Assembly (NCBI GenBank): GCA_030426465.1
Contig: JAUHYK010000001.1
Span: forward strand, 1 to 64,000
Length of the DNA stretch: 64,000 bases
DNA from: Alphaproteobacteria bacterium
Lineage (GTDB): Bacteria; Pseudomonadota; Alphaproteobacteria; Caulobacterales; Parvularculaceae
Reading direction: 5' to 3'
Of the stretch, positions 33,197 through 41,449 are shown in pieces. The stretch's first letter is position 1. The number at the start of each line of letters is the position of its first letter. Under the pieces are notes generated by a model. That model ran no database searches. It was not told where the DNA came from and was given only the letters and a program-made list of their open reading frames with translations. The position numbers and the translations under genes were made by a program.

Positions 33197-34480
33197 CTAA
33201 AGCTCCGGCTTTTCGCGTTTCCATTCGAGCCCGCCATTGCGGGTGATGACGGCGACATCAATAGGCCCGCCTACAGTCTCAACCGAATGCATGACTTTCT
33301 GCTGGAAAGAGTTGAGCTTGATCAGCGAAGACGCCGTCTCGCCAAGCTCTTTCTTCGGCAGTGTATTGATCGCGCGCAGGATTGGCCGCGTATGCACTGC
33401 ATATTGATAATTATCCACCGAGTTGAAAAACTCGTTCACCGCGCCAGCGAGGTTATTGTTTGAGTAATCACGGAAGATTGTTGTCTTTTGCGCCTCGCTG
33501 AGATTTGGCGTGCGTCCCACGATATCGGCGACCAGTCCGCGCGAAAGTTTCAGCGTCTCGGAATAGATGAACATCCGCAGATACTGGTCCATACCGGTAA
33601 GGAAGGTCCGGATCATGCGGTCCTGCGCGAAGGGTTGAAAGACGGGACCGGAATCAGCGCCGATATCGGCTCTTCGGTCCTGCTTGCGCTTCAGAATGCC
33701 AAGCACCACCGAAGACGCGAGATAGGAGCGCATGGACGGAAATTTTTCCTTGGACCCAAAGCCTGCGAAAACAACACCCGTATAATGCTCGAAAAACGCA
33801 TCCTTGGTTACGGCGAAAACCGCGATTTCGCGCAGCCGCCCAAGCGTTTCTTCGCTCACAGACAAGCCCGGATATTCATTTTTCAGTGAACCCGTGAGGC
33901 TCATAATAAGCTGGTCAACCTCTCCGCCATAGCGGCGGCGCACCTGCTCGCCCATGCCTTTTGGAAAACAGCTCAGCTCGCCACGCGGCGAGTCGTCGGG
34001 GCAACGCTGATAATCAGCGTGCATCTCTCCAACGACAAATTCGAAAATGGAGGAGATGTGGTCACGCACCCCGCCAGGGTGAGTCTGCTGGAATTTCTGG
34101 ACCTGATAGTCGAACTCTTCCGCAAGCACCGTATAGACGACGGCCACGACCTTGAAATATTCCGTATCCTGATGGTCGGCCGGAAAGATGTCGGGATTGC
34201 CGGAGAGAAACTCCATGAAATCCTCGGCATAGGCCGCAACTGTTTCCAGCGAGCGCCCCCGCGATTGCTCGCGATAGAGCGAGATCACTGTCTCCCATGG
34301 CGTCGACATGATTTCAGCGTTGTTATAAATCATCACCGCAACCGGCTGGCCATCGACCAGCGGGAACAGCTTGTCCGCCGAATTATAGGTTTTGAGATAA
34401 CGGTCGCCAGAGATGGTTACGGCGCTGTCCGCCGCCATCGCCACCGCCTGACGGTTCATCAACACGACTTCAGACGTCAT
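33197..34480 (-). CDS. Large proteasome-like (Ntn-hydrolase) protein
   Basis: A 427-residue protein with no firmly known function. It begins Met1-Thr2-Ser-Glu-Val-Val. If Met is removed, Thr becomes the N-terminal residue, as in HslV and proteasome beta subunits. Asp in AMAADSAVTI falls at mature position 17, exactly as in HslV; Lys of SADKLFPLVDGQ is at 36 versus 33. AGFGSKEKFPSMRSYLA (239-255) parallels the GSG block holding Ser129, and the last strands are PIDVAVITRNGGLEW. A helical insertion (about 70-235) and a second one (about 265-395) make it more than twice HslV length. The ATG follows GAGGGG; a longer start would bury the Thr. A CtrA box lies 53 bases upstream. It is first in an operon with the basic 146-residue protein. 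Confidence 0.72.
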   Translation of the reverse strand: MTSEVVLMNRQAVAMAADSAVTISGDRYLKTYNSADKLFPLVDGQPVAVMIYNNAEIMSTPWETVISLYREQSRGRSLETVAAYAEDFMEFLSGNPDIFPADHQDTEYFKVVAVVYTVLAEEFDYQVQKFQQTHPGGVRDHISSIFEFVVGEMHADYQRCPDDSPRGELSCFPKGMGEQVRRRYGGEVDQLIMSLTGSLKNEYPGLSVSEETLGRLREIAVFAVTKDAFFEHYTGVVFAGFGSKEKFPSMRSYLASSVVLGILKRKQDRRADIGADSGPVFQPFAQDRMIRTFLTGMDQYLRMFIYSETLKLSRGLVADIVGRTPNLSEAQKTTIFRDYSNNNLAGAVNEFFNSVDNYQYAVHTRPILRAINTLPKKELGETASSLIKLNSFQQKVMHSVETVGGPIDVAVITRNGGLEWKREKPEL

Positions 34481-34532
34481 CGACCCCTCACGGCTCCCCA
34501 AGCAGACCGGGCGAGCCCCTCCCGGCCCGGCG

Positions 34533-34548
34533 TTAAGGGGATGTTAAC
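34533..34548. promoter_or_regulatory. CtrA-box consensus match
   Basis: TTAA-GGGGATG-TTAAC is a perfect match to the CtrA consensus TTAA-N7-TTAAC. It lies between the proteasome-like gene (start 34480, leftward) and the 49-codon gene (start 34717, rightward). Its distance from the leftward ATG is what one expects for a site covering a promoter. CtrA is the alphaproteobacterial master regulator of cell-cycle genes; ctrA itself is not in the window. Confidence 0.55.
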
Positions 34549-34716
34549 TGGAAAAAACCGGTTTGGAAACAAGCCCGGGCAAGACGATTGGCGGGAAATA
34601 TCGCGAAATCAGGCCTTTGGACGGTTACCCGGAATTAGCCAAGAGCCCTGAAAAACTAGGCAAAATTTTCACTTCTCCAGATGAACATTTGTCCATGTCT
34701 CAGGGAGGAGAGCCCC

Positions 34717-34866
34717 ATGGCTTTAGACATCGTAGCGACCCATCTCACCAATCTCAGCCTCGTGGAATGGCTGATTTTCGGCTTTATCGGGACCAACGCC
34801 CTTATCGCGGCGGTATGCCTTATTGAGCGCAGCGTCCAGCGCGAACCCGCCCGGATCAAGGAATAA
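34717..34866 (+). CDS. Small single-helix membrane protein (49 aa)
   Basis: A 49-codon gene with a very good ribosome site (GGGAGGAG seven bases before ATG). The product MALDIVATHLTNLSLVEWLI... has one hydrophobic helix (WLIFGFIGTNALIAAVCLI) and a charged tail, SVQREPARIKE. It is divergent from the proteasome-like gene and overlaps the convergent end of selO by 11 bases. Function unknown. Confidence 0.6.
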   Translation: MALDIVATHLTNLSLVEWLIFGFIGTNALIAAVCLIERSVQREPARIKE

Positions 34867-36298
34867 ACCGGCTCGCCTCAAAGCCGAACGCTTCTCGCAT
34901 TCGGCCTATTTCCTCTAGCTTGGCGTCGAAGACCGCCCAGTCATCATTTTCGGCGATTGACGCCCAGATCGCCTCGACCTCGTCGATGAGCATGGTGCAG
35001 GGCCTGGCGCTCTTGAAATACGCATGATCGAGGCGCTCCGGCCTTTCGGGCACCACGGAGGTGAGCGTGTCGCGAAGGGCCTTGAATTTTTCCTGGTCAT
35101 AAAGCTCGGCTGCGGGGCTTTTCGCCGCCCGCGCAGCCGAGGCTGAACCGCAGAACCAGTCGAAGAAAACCCGTTCATATGGGGCGCCGGTCTCGGTCAT
35201 CCATCTCAGGAAATCGGCGACAAAAGTGAAGTCGGTTTCACCCGAGCGCTGCAATCCAAGGCGCGCAAAAAACGCATCCGCCATCGCCTTTTCATAAGCG
35301 CCGGAAAAGCTTTGCAACGCTTCGTTCAGCGCCTCCGCCGGCGCCAATAGCGATAGCGCCCCGCCAAGCTGCGCAAGATTCCAGGCGACCGCCTCGGCCT
35401 GTCGGCCAAAAGCGTAAAGCCCCGTCTGATCGAAATAAGCCGCCGTGAAAGAAGGGTCGGCGACCGGCGCAAACCGCCACGGGCCATAGTCGAAACTCTC
35501 ACCCGTTACATTCATATTGTCAGTATTCAAGACGCCATGAACAAAGCCCGCAGACATCCATTGCGCAACAAGTTGCGCCGTGTGCTGAACAACGCACCGA
35601 AAGAAAGCGGCGACCCGCTCCTCCCCCATTTCATGAAGCAGTGAGGGGTAAAAATGTTCAACGCAGTAATCCACCAGCGCGGCGATCGCCTCCGCATCCT
35701 TCTCATAGGAAAGCCGCTGGAAGGCGCCGAACCGAACGTGGGAATGAGAAAGCCGCACCAGCACCGACGACCGCGCGGGCGATGGCTCATCCTCGCGATA
35801 AAGCTTCTCGCCAGTTTCGATAAGGCTGAAGCTCTTGGAGGTGTACGCGCCGAGCGCTTCAAGCATTTCTGTAGCCAGCACCTCACGGACACCGCCTTTT
35901 AGCGTCAGCCGTCCATCGCCGAAGCGCGAATAGGGCGTTTTGCCGGAGCCTTTGGTCCCGAGATCAAGAAGACGCCCTTCGCTGTCGCGCATTTGCGCAA
36001 ACAAAAAGCCGCGCCCATCGCCGATATCCGGATTGTAAGTGCGGAACTGATGGCCGTGATAACGAATGGCCAAAGGCGTTTTCAGATTGCCTGGCAGCGG
36101 TTCGAACCGGCCATAATGGGCGATCCAGTCGTCCTGCGACATGTCGCCGAGCCCAACCTGTTCCGCCCAGCGCTGGTTGCGGAAGCGCACAATATGATCT
36201 GGAAACGCCGCCGCCTCGACCGCGTCGTAAAAGGGAGCGCCTTCAAATGTTTCAAAGGCGGGGTCGGGACGATACGCAGCGGACTCAGGATCGATCAA
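34856..36298 (-). CDS. selO: Protein adenylyltransferase SelO
   Basis: SelO (YdiU/UPF0061), 480 residues, a pseudokinase-fold enzyme that AMPylates proteins. Signatures are RYHGHQFRTYNPDIGDGRG, LDLGTKGSGKTPYSRFGDG, LTLKGGVREVLATEML and the metal-binding FVHGVLNTDNMNVTGE. The start reads as TTG followed by IDPESAAYRPDPAFET; no ATG is found before the conserved YRPDPAFETF block, so TTG is likely real. The Cys/Sec-containing C-terminal motif of some homologues is absent; the tail is FGFEASRFIP. Confidence 0.95.
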   Translation of the reverse strand: MIDPESAAYRPDPAFETFEGAPFYDAVEAAAFPDHIVRFRNQRWAEQVGLGDMSQDDWIAHYGRFEPLPGNLKTPLAIRYHGHQFRTYNPDIGDGRGFLFAQMRDSEGRLLDLGTKGSGKTPYSRFGDGRLTLKGGVREVLATEMLEALGAYTSKSFSLIETGEKLYREDEPSPARSSVLVRLSHSHVRFGAFQRLSYEKDAEAIAALVDYCVEHFYPSLLHEMGEERVAAFFRCVVQHTAQLVAQWMSAGFVHGVLNTDNMNVTGESFDYGPWRFAPVADPSFTAAYFDQTGLYAFGRQAEAVAWNLAQLGGALSLLAPAEALNEALQSFSGAYEKAMADAFFARLGLQRSGETDFTFVADFLRWMTETGAPYERVFFDWFCGSASAARAAKSPAAELYDQEKFKALRDTLTSVVPERPERLDHAYFKSARPCTMLIDEVEAIWASIAENDDWAVFDAKLEEIGRMREAFGFEASRFIP

Positions 36299-36316
36299 AG
36301 GCGCTTGCCTGCAAAG

Positions 36317-37009
36317 TTATTTTTCGGTTGGGTCGGGCATGGAAATGAGAATCTTCTGCCCGACTTCACGACAGTCTTCAACGTCCTGGTTGGTCGCATA
36401 TAATTGGCCATGCTGTTCTTTCAAATAGGCGTCGCCATTGGCGTAGGGAATTGTTGAACCTGCAGGAAGACTTAGCGACTCCCGCCGAACGCGGGCATAG
36501 ACATTCAACCGGCCACGGATTTCAGTAAGAGATTTTTTAACGGTCTCTGTCCTGCTGTTTTGCTCCAGCCTTTCATATTCTTCCAGTAAGCCGACCCCAT
36601 AATTCAAGGTTGCCGCACAGGCTTCCGCACGCAGATAATCATTAGCGGGATAACCGGAAACGGCGCCAAGAGAAAAATCCAACCTTGACGGCATATAGGA
36701 CGCGCATTTTCTGGCGACAGAACGAAGCTTCCACCGGGACATGCCTGTCCCTGCAAACACATCTTTCGAGAGTTGAAATCCCGCCATCGAGGTGGCGACA
36801 AGCGCATAATAAGAAGCAGCGGTTTTATATTCATCCGCCACCCGCTCCCGCTCTTTCGTCGCCTGAAGGGTCAACGCGCCCTGACACAAATTCGCCCGGT
36901 CGGTCATGGCTTTTTGCATCGTCGCGAAGAAATCTCCCTGAGCCGAGGCCCCTGCGTTTGCAAAAACCACAGCAACCATCATGACCGCACCGAACATACG
37001 CCGCATCAT
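36317..37009 (-). CDS. Secreted hypothetical protein
   Basis: A 230-residue protein with a signal peptide (MMRRMFGAVMMVAVVFANAG..., cut near ASAQ|GDFF). The mature part is helical with five or more Cys (DRANLCQGAL, ARKCASYMP, AEACAATLN, VEDCREVG), suggesting disulfides in the periplasm. I do not recognise the family. The start has a GGGGAG site. It is 18 bases upstream of selO on the same strand, so the two may be co-transcribed. Confidence 0.75.
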   Translation of the reverse strand: MMRRMFGAVMMVAVVFANAGASAQGDFFATMQKAMTDRANLCQGALTLQATKERERVADEYKTAASYYALVATSMAGFQLSKDVFAGTGMSRWKLRSVARKCASYMPSRLDFSLGAVSGYPANDYLRAEACAATLNYGVGLLEEYERLEQNSRTETVKKSLTEIRGRLNVYARVRRESLSLPAGSTIPYANGDAYLKEQHGQLYATNQDVEDCREVGQKILISMPDPTEK

Positions 37010-37241
37010 TTCTCCCCTTAACTTGCCCGGCCATCCGCCGCATCAGATCTATAGCCGCCGGCAAGAACGAGAACCACCATCGCGGCGCTAACCAATACGG
37101 TTATCTTCGATAAATCGCCCCACCATGATTATTTTCGACCGCCAATATGGACCTTGTTGACCATTTGCGCCAAAAGTCAGCGCTTGCTGCAGGCGCGAAC
37201 GATTGCGCCAGCATTTTCAGACCCTGAAACAGAGATTGATC

Positions 37242-38462
37242 ATGGACGCCGCCCGCCTTCCCACCGCTGATGATGTTCGCGCCGCCGCCGAACGGATCGC
37301 GGGCCGGATTAAGCGCACGCCGCTGGTCCATGCCCGCAAGCTATCGGCTATCACTGGCGCCGACATCTATTTGAAGCTCGAAAACCTGCAATATACGGGC
37401 GCCTTCAAGGAACGCGGCGCGCTCAACAAACTGCTGCTGCTTTCCGAAGCTGACCGCAAGCGCGGCGTCATCGCAGCATCGGCCGGCAACCATGCCCAAG
37501 GGCTCGCCCGCAACGCGCAAGCGCTCGGGGTTCCCGCCGTCATCGTCATGCCCGTGACGACGCCGGACGTGAAAGTTCGCCAGACCCGCGAACTTGGCGC
37601 AGAAGTGGTGTTGACCGGCCATGACTTCGACGAAGCGAAAGCCGCCGCCGCCGCAATCGAAAAAGAGCGGGGACTGGTCTTCGTCCATCCGTTCGACGAC
37701 GCCGACGTCATCGCCGGCCAAGGCACAGTGGCGCTCGAAATGATTGAGGACGGTCCTGACTTCGACGCGATGATCGTGCCGATCGGCGGCGGCGGCCTCA
37801 TTGCAGGGATGGCGCTCGCGATCAAGGATTTGTCGCCGAAAACCGAGCTTATCGGCGTGCAGGCCGTGCTGTTTCCTTCCATGGCGAACGCCATCGACGG
37901 CGGCAAGCGCGACACCGGCGGCTCAACCCTCGCCGAAGGCATCGCCGTAAAAGAGGCCGGCGCCCTGACCCGTCAGATCGTCCGCAAGAATGTGGATGAT
38001 ATCGTGCTGGTTGAAGAACGCATTCTCGAACGCGCCTTATCGATGCTCATCATGGATCAGAAACTTCTGGTTGAGGGCGCGGGCGCCGCCGGGCTCGCCG
38101 CGATCCTTGCCGATCCATCGCGCTTCAAGGGCAAGACAATCGGACTTGTTCTATGCGGTGGCAATATCGATGCGCGGTTATTGTCGATGATCATCATGCG
38201 CGACCTTGCGCGTTCCGGCCGACTTGCACGGCTTCGCGTTCAGCTTCTCGACATGCCGGGACAACTTGTTCGCGTAGCGTCGATCATCGCCGAGAATGAC
38301 GGCAATGTCATTGATGTGGGGCACCACCGCACCTATTCGGACCTGCCCGCCAAGATGACCTGTATGGACGTCACGATCGACACACAGGGGCAAGAGCACT
38401 TGAACCGCATCATCGAAAATCTCCGCAAGGAAGGCTACGAAGTCGAGATTGCGGCCTATTAG
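37242..38462 (+). CDS. ilvA: Threonine ammonia-lyase
   Basis: A 406-residue PLP enzyme that converts threonine to 2-oxobutanoate, the first step to isoleucine. The PLP Lys is in YTGAFKERGALNKL; SAGNHAQGLARNAQALG and VPIGGGGLIAGMAL are the asparagine loop and the glycine-rich phosphate loop. The C-terminal region (DMPGQLVRVASIIAENDGNV, TIDTQGQEHLNRI) is a single ACT-type domain, as in the medium-length form of the family. The start chosen, MDAARLPTADDVRAA, matches family N-termini; a longer frame starts at 37203. Confidence 0.95.
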   Translation: MDAARLPTADDVRAAAERIAGRIKRTPLVHARKLSAITGADIYLKLENLQYTGAFKERGALNKLLLLSEADRKRGVIAASAGNHAQGLARNAQALGVPAVIVMPVTTPDVKVRQTRELGAEVVLTGHDFDEAKAAAAAIEKERGLVFVHPFDDADVIAGQGTVALEMIEDGPDFDAMIVPIGGGGLIAGMALAIKDLSPKTELIGVQAVLFPSMANAIDGGKRDTGGSTLAEGIAVKEAGALTRQIVRKNVDDIVLVEERILERALSMLIMDQKLLVEGAGAAGLAAILADPSRFKGKTIGLVLCGGNIDARLLSMIIMRDLARSGRLARLRVQLLDMPGQLVRVASIIAENDGNVIDVGHHRTYSDLPAKMTCMDVTIDTQGQEHLNRIIENLRKEGYEVEIAAY

Positions 38463-38576
38463 GCGCGCCCGTTGCGCATTCCCGTATCATTTTGAAACTA
38501 TGGGAAAAACTCTTTTCCGTTGAATCTCTCCCGCGCGAGCTTATCTTTATAGATGCACGTCAGGGGCGAGGGCGAG

Positions 38577-40076
38577 ATGACGCGATTAAAACGGCTTTGG
38601 GGATTTTCCGCAATTTTTGCGCTTGCAGCGGCGATGGCCTGTTTCAACGCCTTTGCTCAAGCACCTAATAACACCGGCCGCACAGGCGTCATCCTCACGC
38701 TCAACGGCGCCGTGACGCCGCCGGCCGCGCAATATCTCGAACGCGAAATCAAAGCCGCCTCCGACGCAGGGCGTGAAATCATCATCCTTGAAATCGACAC
38801 GCCTGGCGGCCTCATGGATTCCATGAAGACCATCATCAAGGCGATCCTTGCTTCCGATACGCCGGTGGCGACATATGTCTCCCCTCAGGGCGCACGCTCC
38901 GCGAGCGCCGGTCTTTACATCATGTATTCGGCCCATGTTTCGGCCATGGCGCCCGCGACCAACACCGGGGCGGCGACACCCGTTGAAATTGGCGGCGCGC
39001 CGTCGGAAGACAATCCACTCGAAGAAAAAGCCCCGGCGGAAGACACCGACAAGACAACCAACCCCATTTCCACTGAAGGCGGCGCCGAAGCCGAAGAGAC
39101 TGACGACGCGCGCGAGGCCGCGCCCGACGCAATCCGTGACGCTGATCGCACTCTATCCAACGATGATGCACTGCGCTCCAAGGCGATCAATGACGCCGTC
39201 GCCTATATCCGCGCCCTCGCCGAAGAACGCAATCGCAACGCCGACTGGGCTGAAAGCGCCGTGCGCGACGCAGCGTCCGTTACGGCCAATGAAGCGCTGG
39301 AGCTTGGCGTCATCGACCTCATCGCCACTGACATTGACGACCTGATGACCCAGATGAACGGCCGCACCGTGGCGCTCGCCTCAGGAGAAAAAACGCTGAA
39401 CACGGAAAATGTCCGCCTTGAGCGCGCCGAGCCAACCCTTGTGGAGCGCATCCTTCATTTTGTCGCCGATCCCAATGTCGCAGTGATCCTGATGTCGCTG
39501 GCGACCACCGGCATCATCATCGAAATGTGGAATCCAGGATCGATCTTTCCGGGCGTTGTCGGAATTTTGTGTCTCCTGCTTGGCTTCTACGCTTTTCAGG
39601 TCCTGCCGTTTAACTCACTTGGCCTCGCCCTGATGGCGGTCGGCGCGGTGATGATCCTGATTGAGGCCTATACGCCAACCCTTGGGCTGGTCGGGCTTGC
39701 GGGGCTCGCCGTCTTCGGGTTCGGCATGTTTGTGGTCTTCCCCGAAGGCTTCCGGGTGTCCGCCAGCGTGATCGGAACCATTCTCGTCATTGCCGGGGCG
39801 TTTCTCGGCCTCATCCTCTTCGCCATTGTCGGCTCGCGCGGACACGGCCCCATGATCGGCGCCGAAGCGATCCGCAAGCGCGAAGGCCTGGTCGACGAAT
39901 GGAACGGCAAGGACGGATGGGTGATCGTCGAGGGCGAACGCTGGCGCGCGCGGTCGGACAAACCCCTTTCCCCCGGCGACAAGATCCGCGTTGTCGAGGT
40001 CGACGGACTTGTCCTTGTCGTCAAACAGGCCAAGGCTTCAGGTCTACTCGCAGCGATGCAGCCAAAAGAGGCGTGA
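38577..40076 (+). CDS. NfeD family membrane serine protease (long form)
   Basis: A 499-residue protein from this start. A signal peptide (LWGFSAIFALAAAMACFNAFA) leads into a ClpP-like domain with nucleophile Ser110 in GARSASAGLYI and general-base Lys202 in LRSKAINDAVAYI, equivalent to Ser97/Lys138 of archaeal 1510-N. Between them is an acidic insertion (about 135-195, rich in Glu/Asp). Four or five membrane helices follow (about 305-430), then an OB-fold NfeD domain with DGWVIVEGERWRARSD. Homologues cleave stomatin-like proteins, and a slipin gene lies two genes downstream. Confidence 0.93.
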   Translation: MTRLKRLWGFSAIFALAAAMACFNAFAQAPNNTGRTGVILTLNGAVTPPAAQYLEREIKAASDAGREIIILEIDTPGGLMDSMKTIIKAILASDTPVATYVSPQGARSASAGLYIMYSAHVSAMAPATNTGAATPVEIGGAPSEDNPLEEKAPAEDTDKTTNPISTEGGAEAEETDDAREAAPDAIRDADRTLSNDDALRSKAINDAVAYIRALAEERNRNADWAESAVRDAASVTANEALELGVIDLIATDIDDLMTQMNGRTVALASGEKTLNTENVRLERAEPTLVERILHFVADPNVAVILMSLATTGIIIEMWNPGSIFPGVVGILCLLLGFYAFQVLPFNSLGLALMAVGAVMILIEAYTPTLGLVGLAGLAVFGFGMFVVFPEGFRVSASVIGTILVIAGAFLGLILFAIVGSRGHGPMIGAEAIRKREGLVDEWNGKDGWVIVEGERWRARSDKPLSPGDKIRVVEVDGLVLVVKQAKASGLLAAMQPKEA

Positions 40077-40080
40077 ACGG

Positions 40081-40395
40081 ATGTTTGAGGTGACGGGGCT
40101 TCCCGACGATCCGTTAAAATTCATCGTCATTATGATCGTCGGCGGTTTCGCCGCTGTTGCGGCCGCGAAAATTTACGGCCTCCTCTTCATGCGCTGGAAG
40201 ACACCGTTCCGCGTCGGAGAAGCCATGAATGTCAACCGCGCGGACGTCACCGAATGGGCGGATGGAAAAGGATATGTCTCGGCAGGCGGTGAGTTGTGGC
40301 GCGCTGTTTCAAAAGATGATCTGAAGCCCGGTGACGCGGTGACTATTCTCTCCGTCAACGGATTACTGCTGCAAGTGAAAAAGAACGCGCCTTAG
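40081..40395 (+). CDS. Small NfeD-like OB-fold membrane protein
   Basis: A 104-residue protein with one or two N-terminal hydrophobic segments (FIVIMIVGGFAAVAAAKIYGLLF) and a short OB-fold domain, GKGYVSAGGELWRAVSKDDL then GDAVTILSVNGLLLQVKK, matching the NfeD C-terminal domain. It begins four bases after the long NfeD stop and sits between that gene and slipin, so it is a third component of the operon. Confidence 0.82.
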   Translation: MFEVTGLPDDPLKFIVIMIVGGFAAVAAAKIYGLLFMRWKTPFRVGEAMNVNRADVTEWADGKGYVSAGGELWRAVSKDDLKPGDAVTILSVNGLLLQVKKNAP

Positions 40396-40458
40396 CGCAA
40401 GAACGGGGCGCAAAGCCCGGCGCAGCCGCGCCGACAGAACGACAAACAAGGAGGCCCC

Positions 40459-41208
40459 ATGGGCGGAATAGGTTTTCTCATCCCGTTGCTGGCGATTGCA
40501 GTCGTCATCGTCACCAGCATCATCAAAATCCTCAAGGAATATGAGCGCGGGGTCATCTTCACCCTTGGCCGCGTCGGCCGGAAAGCCGCCGGCCCCGGCC
40601 TCATCCTGCTGATCCCGATCATCCAGACCATGCGTAAGGTCGACATGCGCACGCTGGTTCACGACGTGCCGACGCAGGATGTGATTTCCCAGGACAACGT
40701 CTCGGTGAAAGTGAACGCGGTTATCTATTACCGCGTCGTCGATGCGGTTCGCGCAGTGGTGCAAGTGGAAAATTACATGGCCGCGACGAGCCAGCTCGCC
40801 CAGACCACGCTGCGCTCCGTTCTCGGCAAGCATGATCTCGATGAAATGCTGCAAGAGCGCGATAAGCTCAACAAGGACATTCAGGAAATCCTCGACACCC
40901 AGACCGAGGCCTGGGGCATCAAGGTCTCCAATGTGGAGATCAAGCATGTGGATGTGGACCAGTCGATGATCCGCGCCATCGCCCGTCAGGCCGAAGCGGA
41001 ACGCGAACGGCGCTCAAAAGTCATCCTCGCAGAAGGCGAATATCAGGCGGCGGCGAAACTTTCCGAGGCCGCACAGGTGCTCGCCACTTCGCCCGGCGCC
41101 ATGGAGTTACGTTATCTCAACTCATTGCAGGACATCGCCGGTGACAGGACCAACACTATTGTATTTCCCTTCTCCATGAATGATCTGGCGAACCGCCTTC
41201 GCTCTTAG
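40459..41208 (+). CDS. Slipin (stomatin/prohibitin family, SPFH)
   Basis: A 249-residue SPFH protein. An N-terminal hairpin helix (FLIPLLAIAVVIVTSIIKI) is followed by the conserved EYERGVIFTLGRV, ISQDNVSVKVNAVIYYRV and the coiled-coil region IARQAEAERERRSKVILAEG. Slipins form membrane microdomains and oligomers and are natural partners and substrates of NfeD proteases. The NfeD-NfeD-slipin order is a classic operon. A strong terminator follows. Confidence 0.95.
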   Translation: MGGIGFLIPLLAIAVVIVTSIIKILKEYERGVIFTLGRVGRKAAGPGLILLIPIIQTMRKVDMRTLVHDVPTQDVISQDNVSVKVNAVIYYRVVDAVRAVVQVENYMAATSQLAQTTLRSVLGKHDLDEMLQERDKLNKDIQEILDTQTEAWGIKVSNVEIKHVDVDQSMIRAIARQAEAERERRSKVILAEGEYQAAAKLSEAAQVLATSPGAMELRYLNSLQDIAGDRTNTIVFPFSMNDLANRLRS

Positions 41209-41229
41209 CCAGACTTTCACCACAAGAAT

Positions 41230-41263
41230 AAAGGGGGCGTGCAGAAACTGTGCGCCCCCTTTT
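41230..41263 (+). terminator. Intrinsic terminator after the NfeD/slipin operon
   Basis: AAAGGGGGCG pairs with CGCCCCCTTT across a loop that itself contains CAG/CTG pairing, and a short T tract follows. It lies 22 bases after the slipin stop. Confidence 0.85.
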
Positions 41264-41449
41264 GCATATGCGAAGGCCTGTTGAATTGAAGCAACAGAGG
41301 CGCAACGACCGCGCCTATGTGCATGAACTTCTATTACCGGCCCCTCTTCCGCGTTACACTGACGGTGGGAGTAACAGGAACAGGGCCAGTTCTCCCAAAA
41401 AAAACGCATGACGCCGGAAAACCGGCGCGGCAACATCAGGGAGGACACC

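Noticed and set aside
41264-41449. Riboswitch upstream of the TonB-dependent receptor
   Set aside because: I looked for cobalamin- or TPP-type conserved boxes and saw none; only a short GCCGG/CCGGC hairpin is present.
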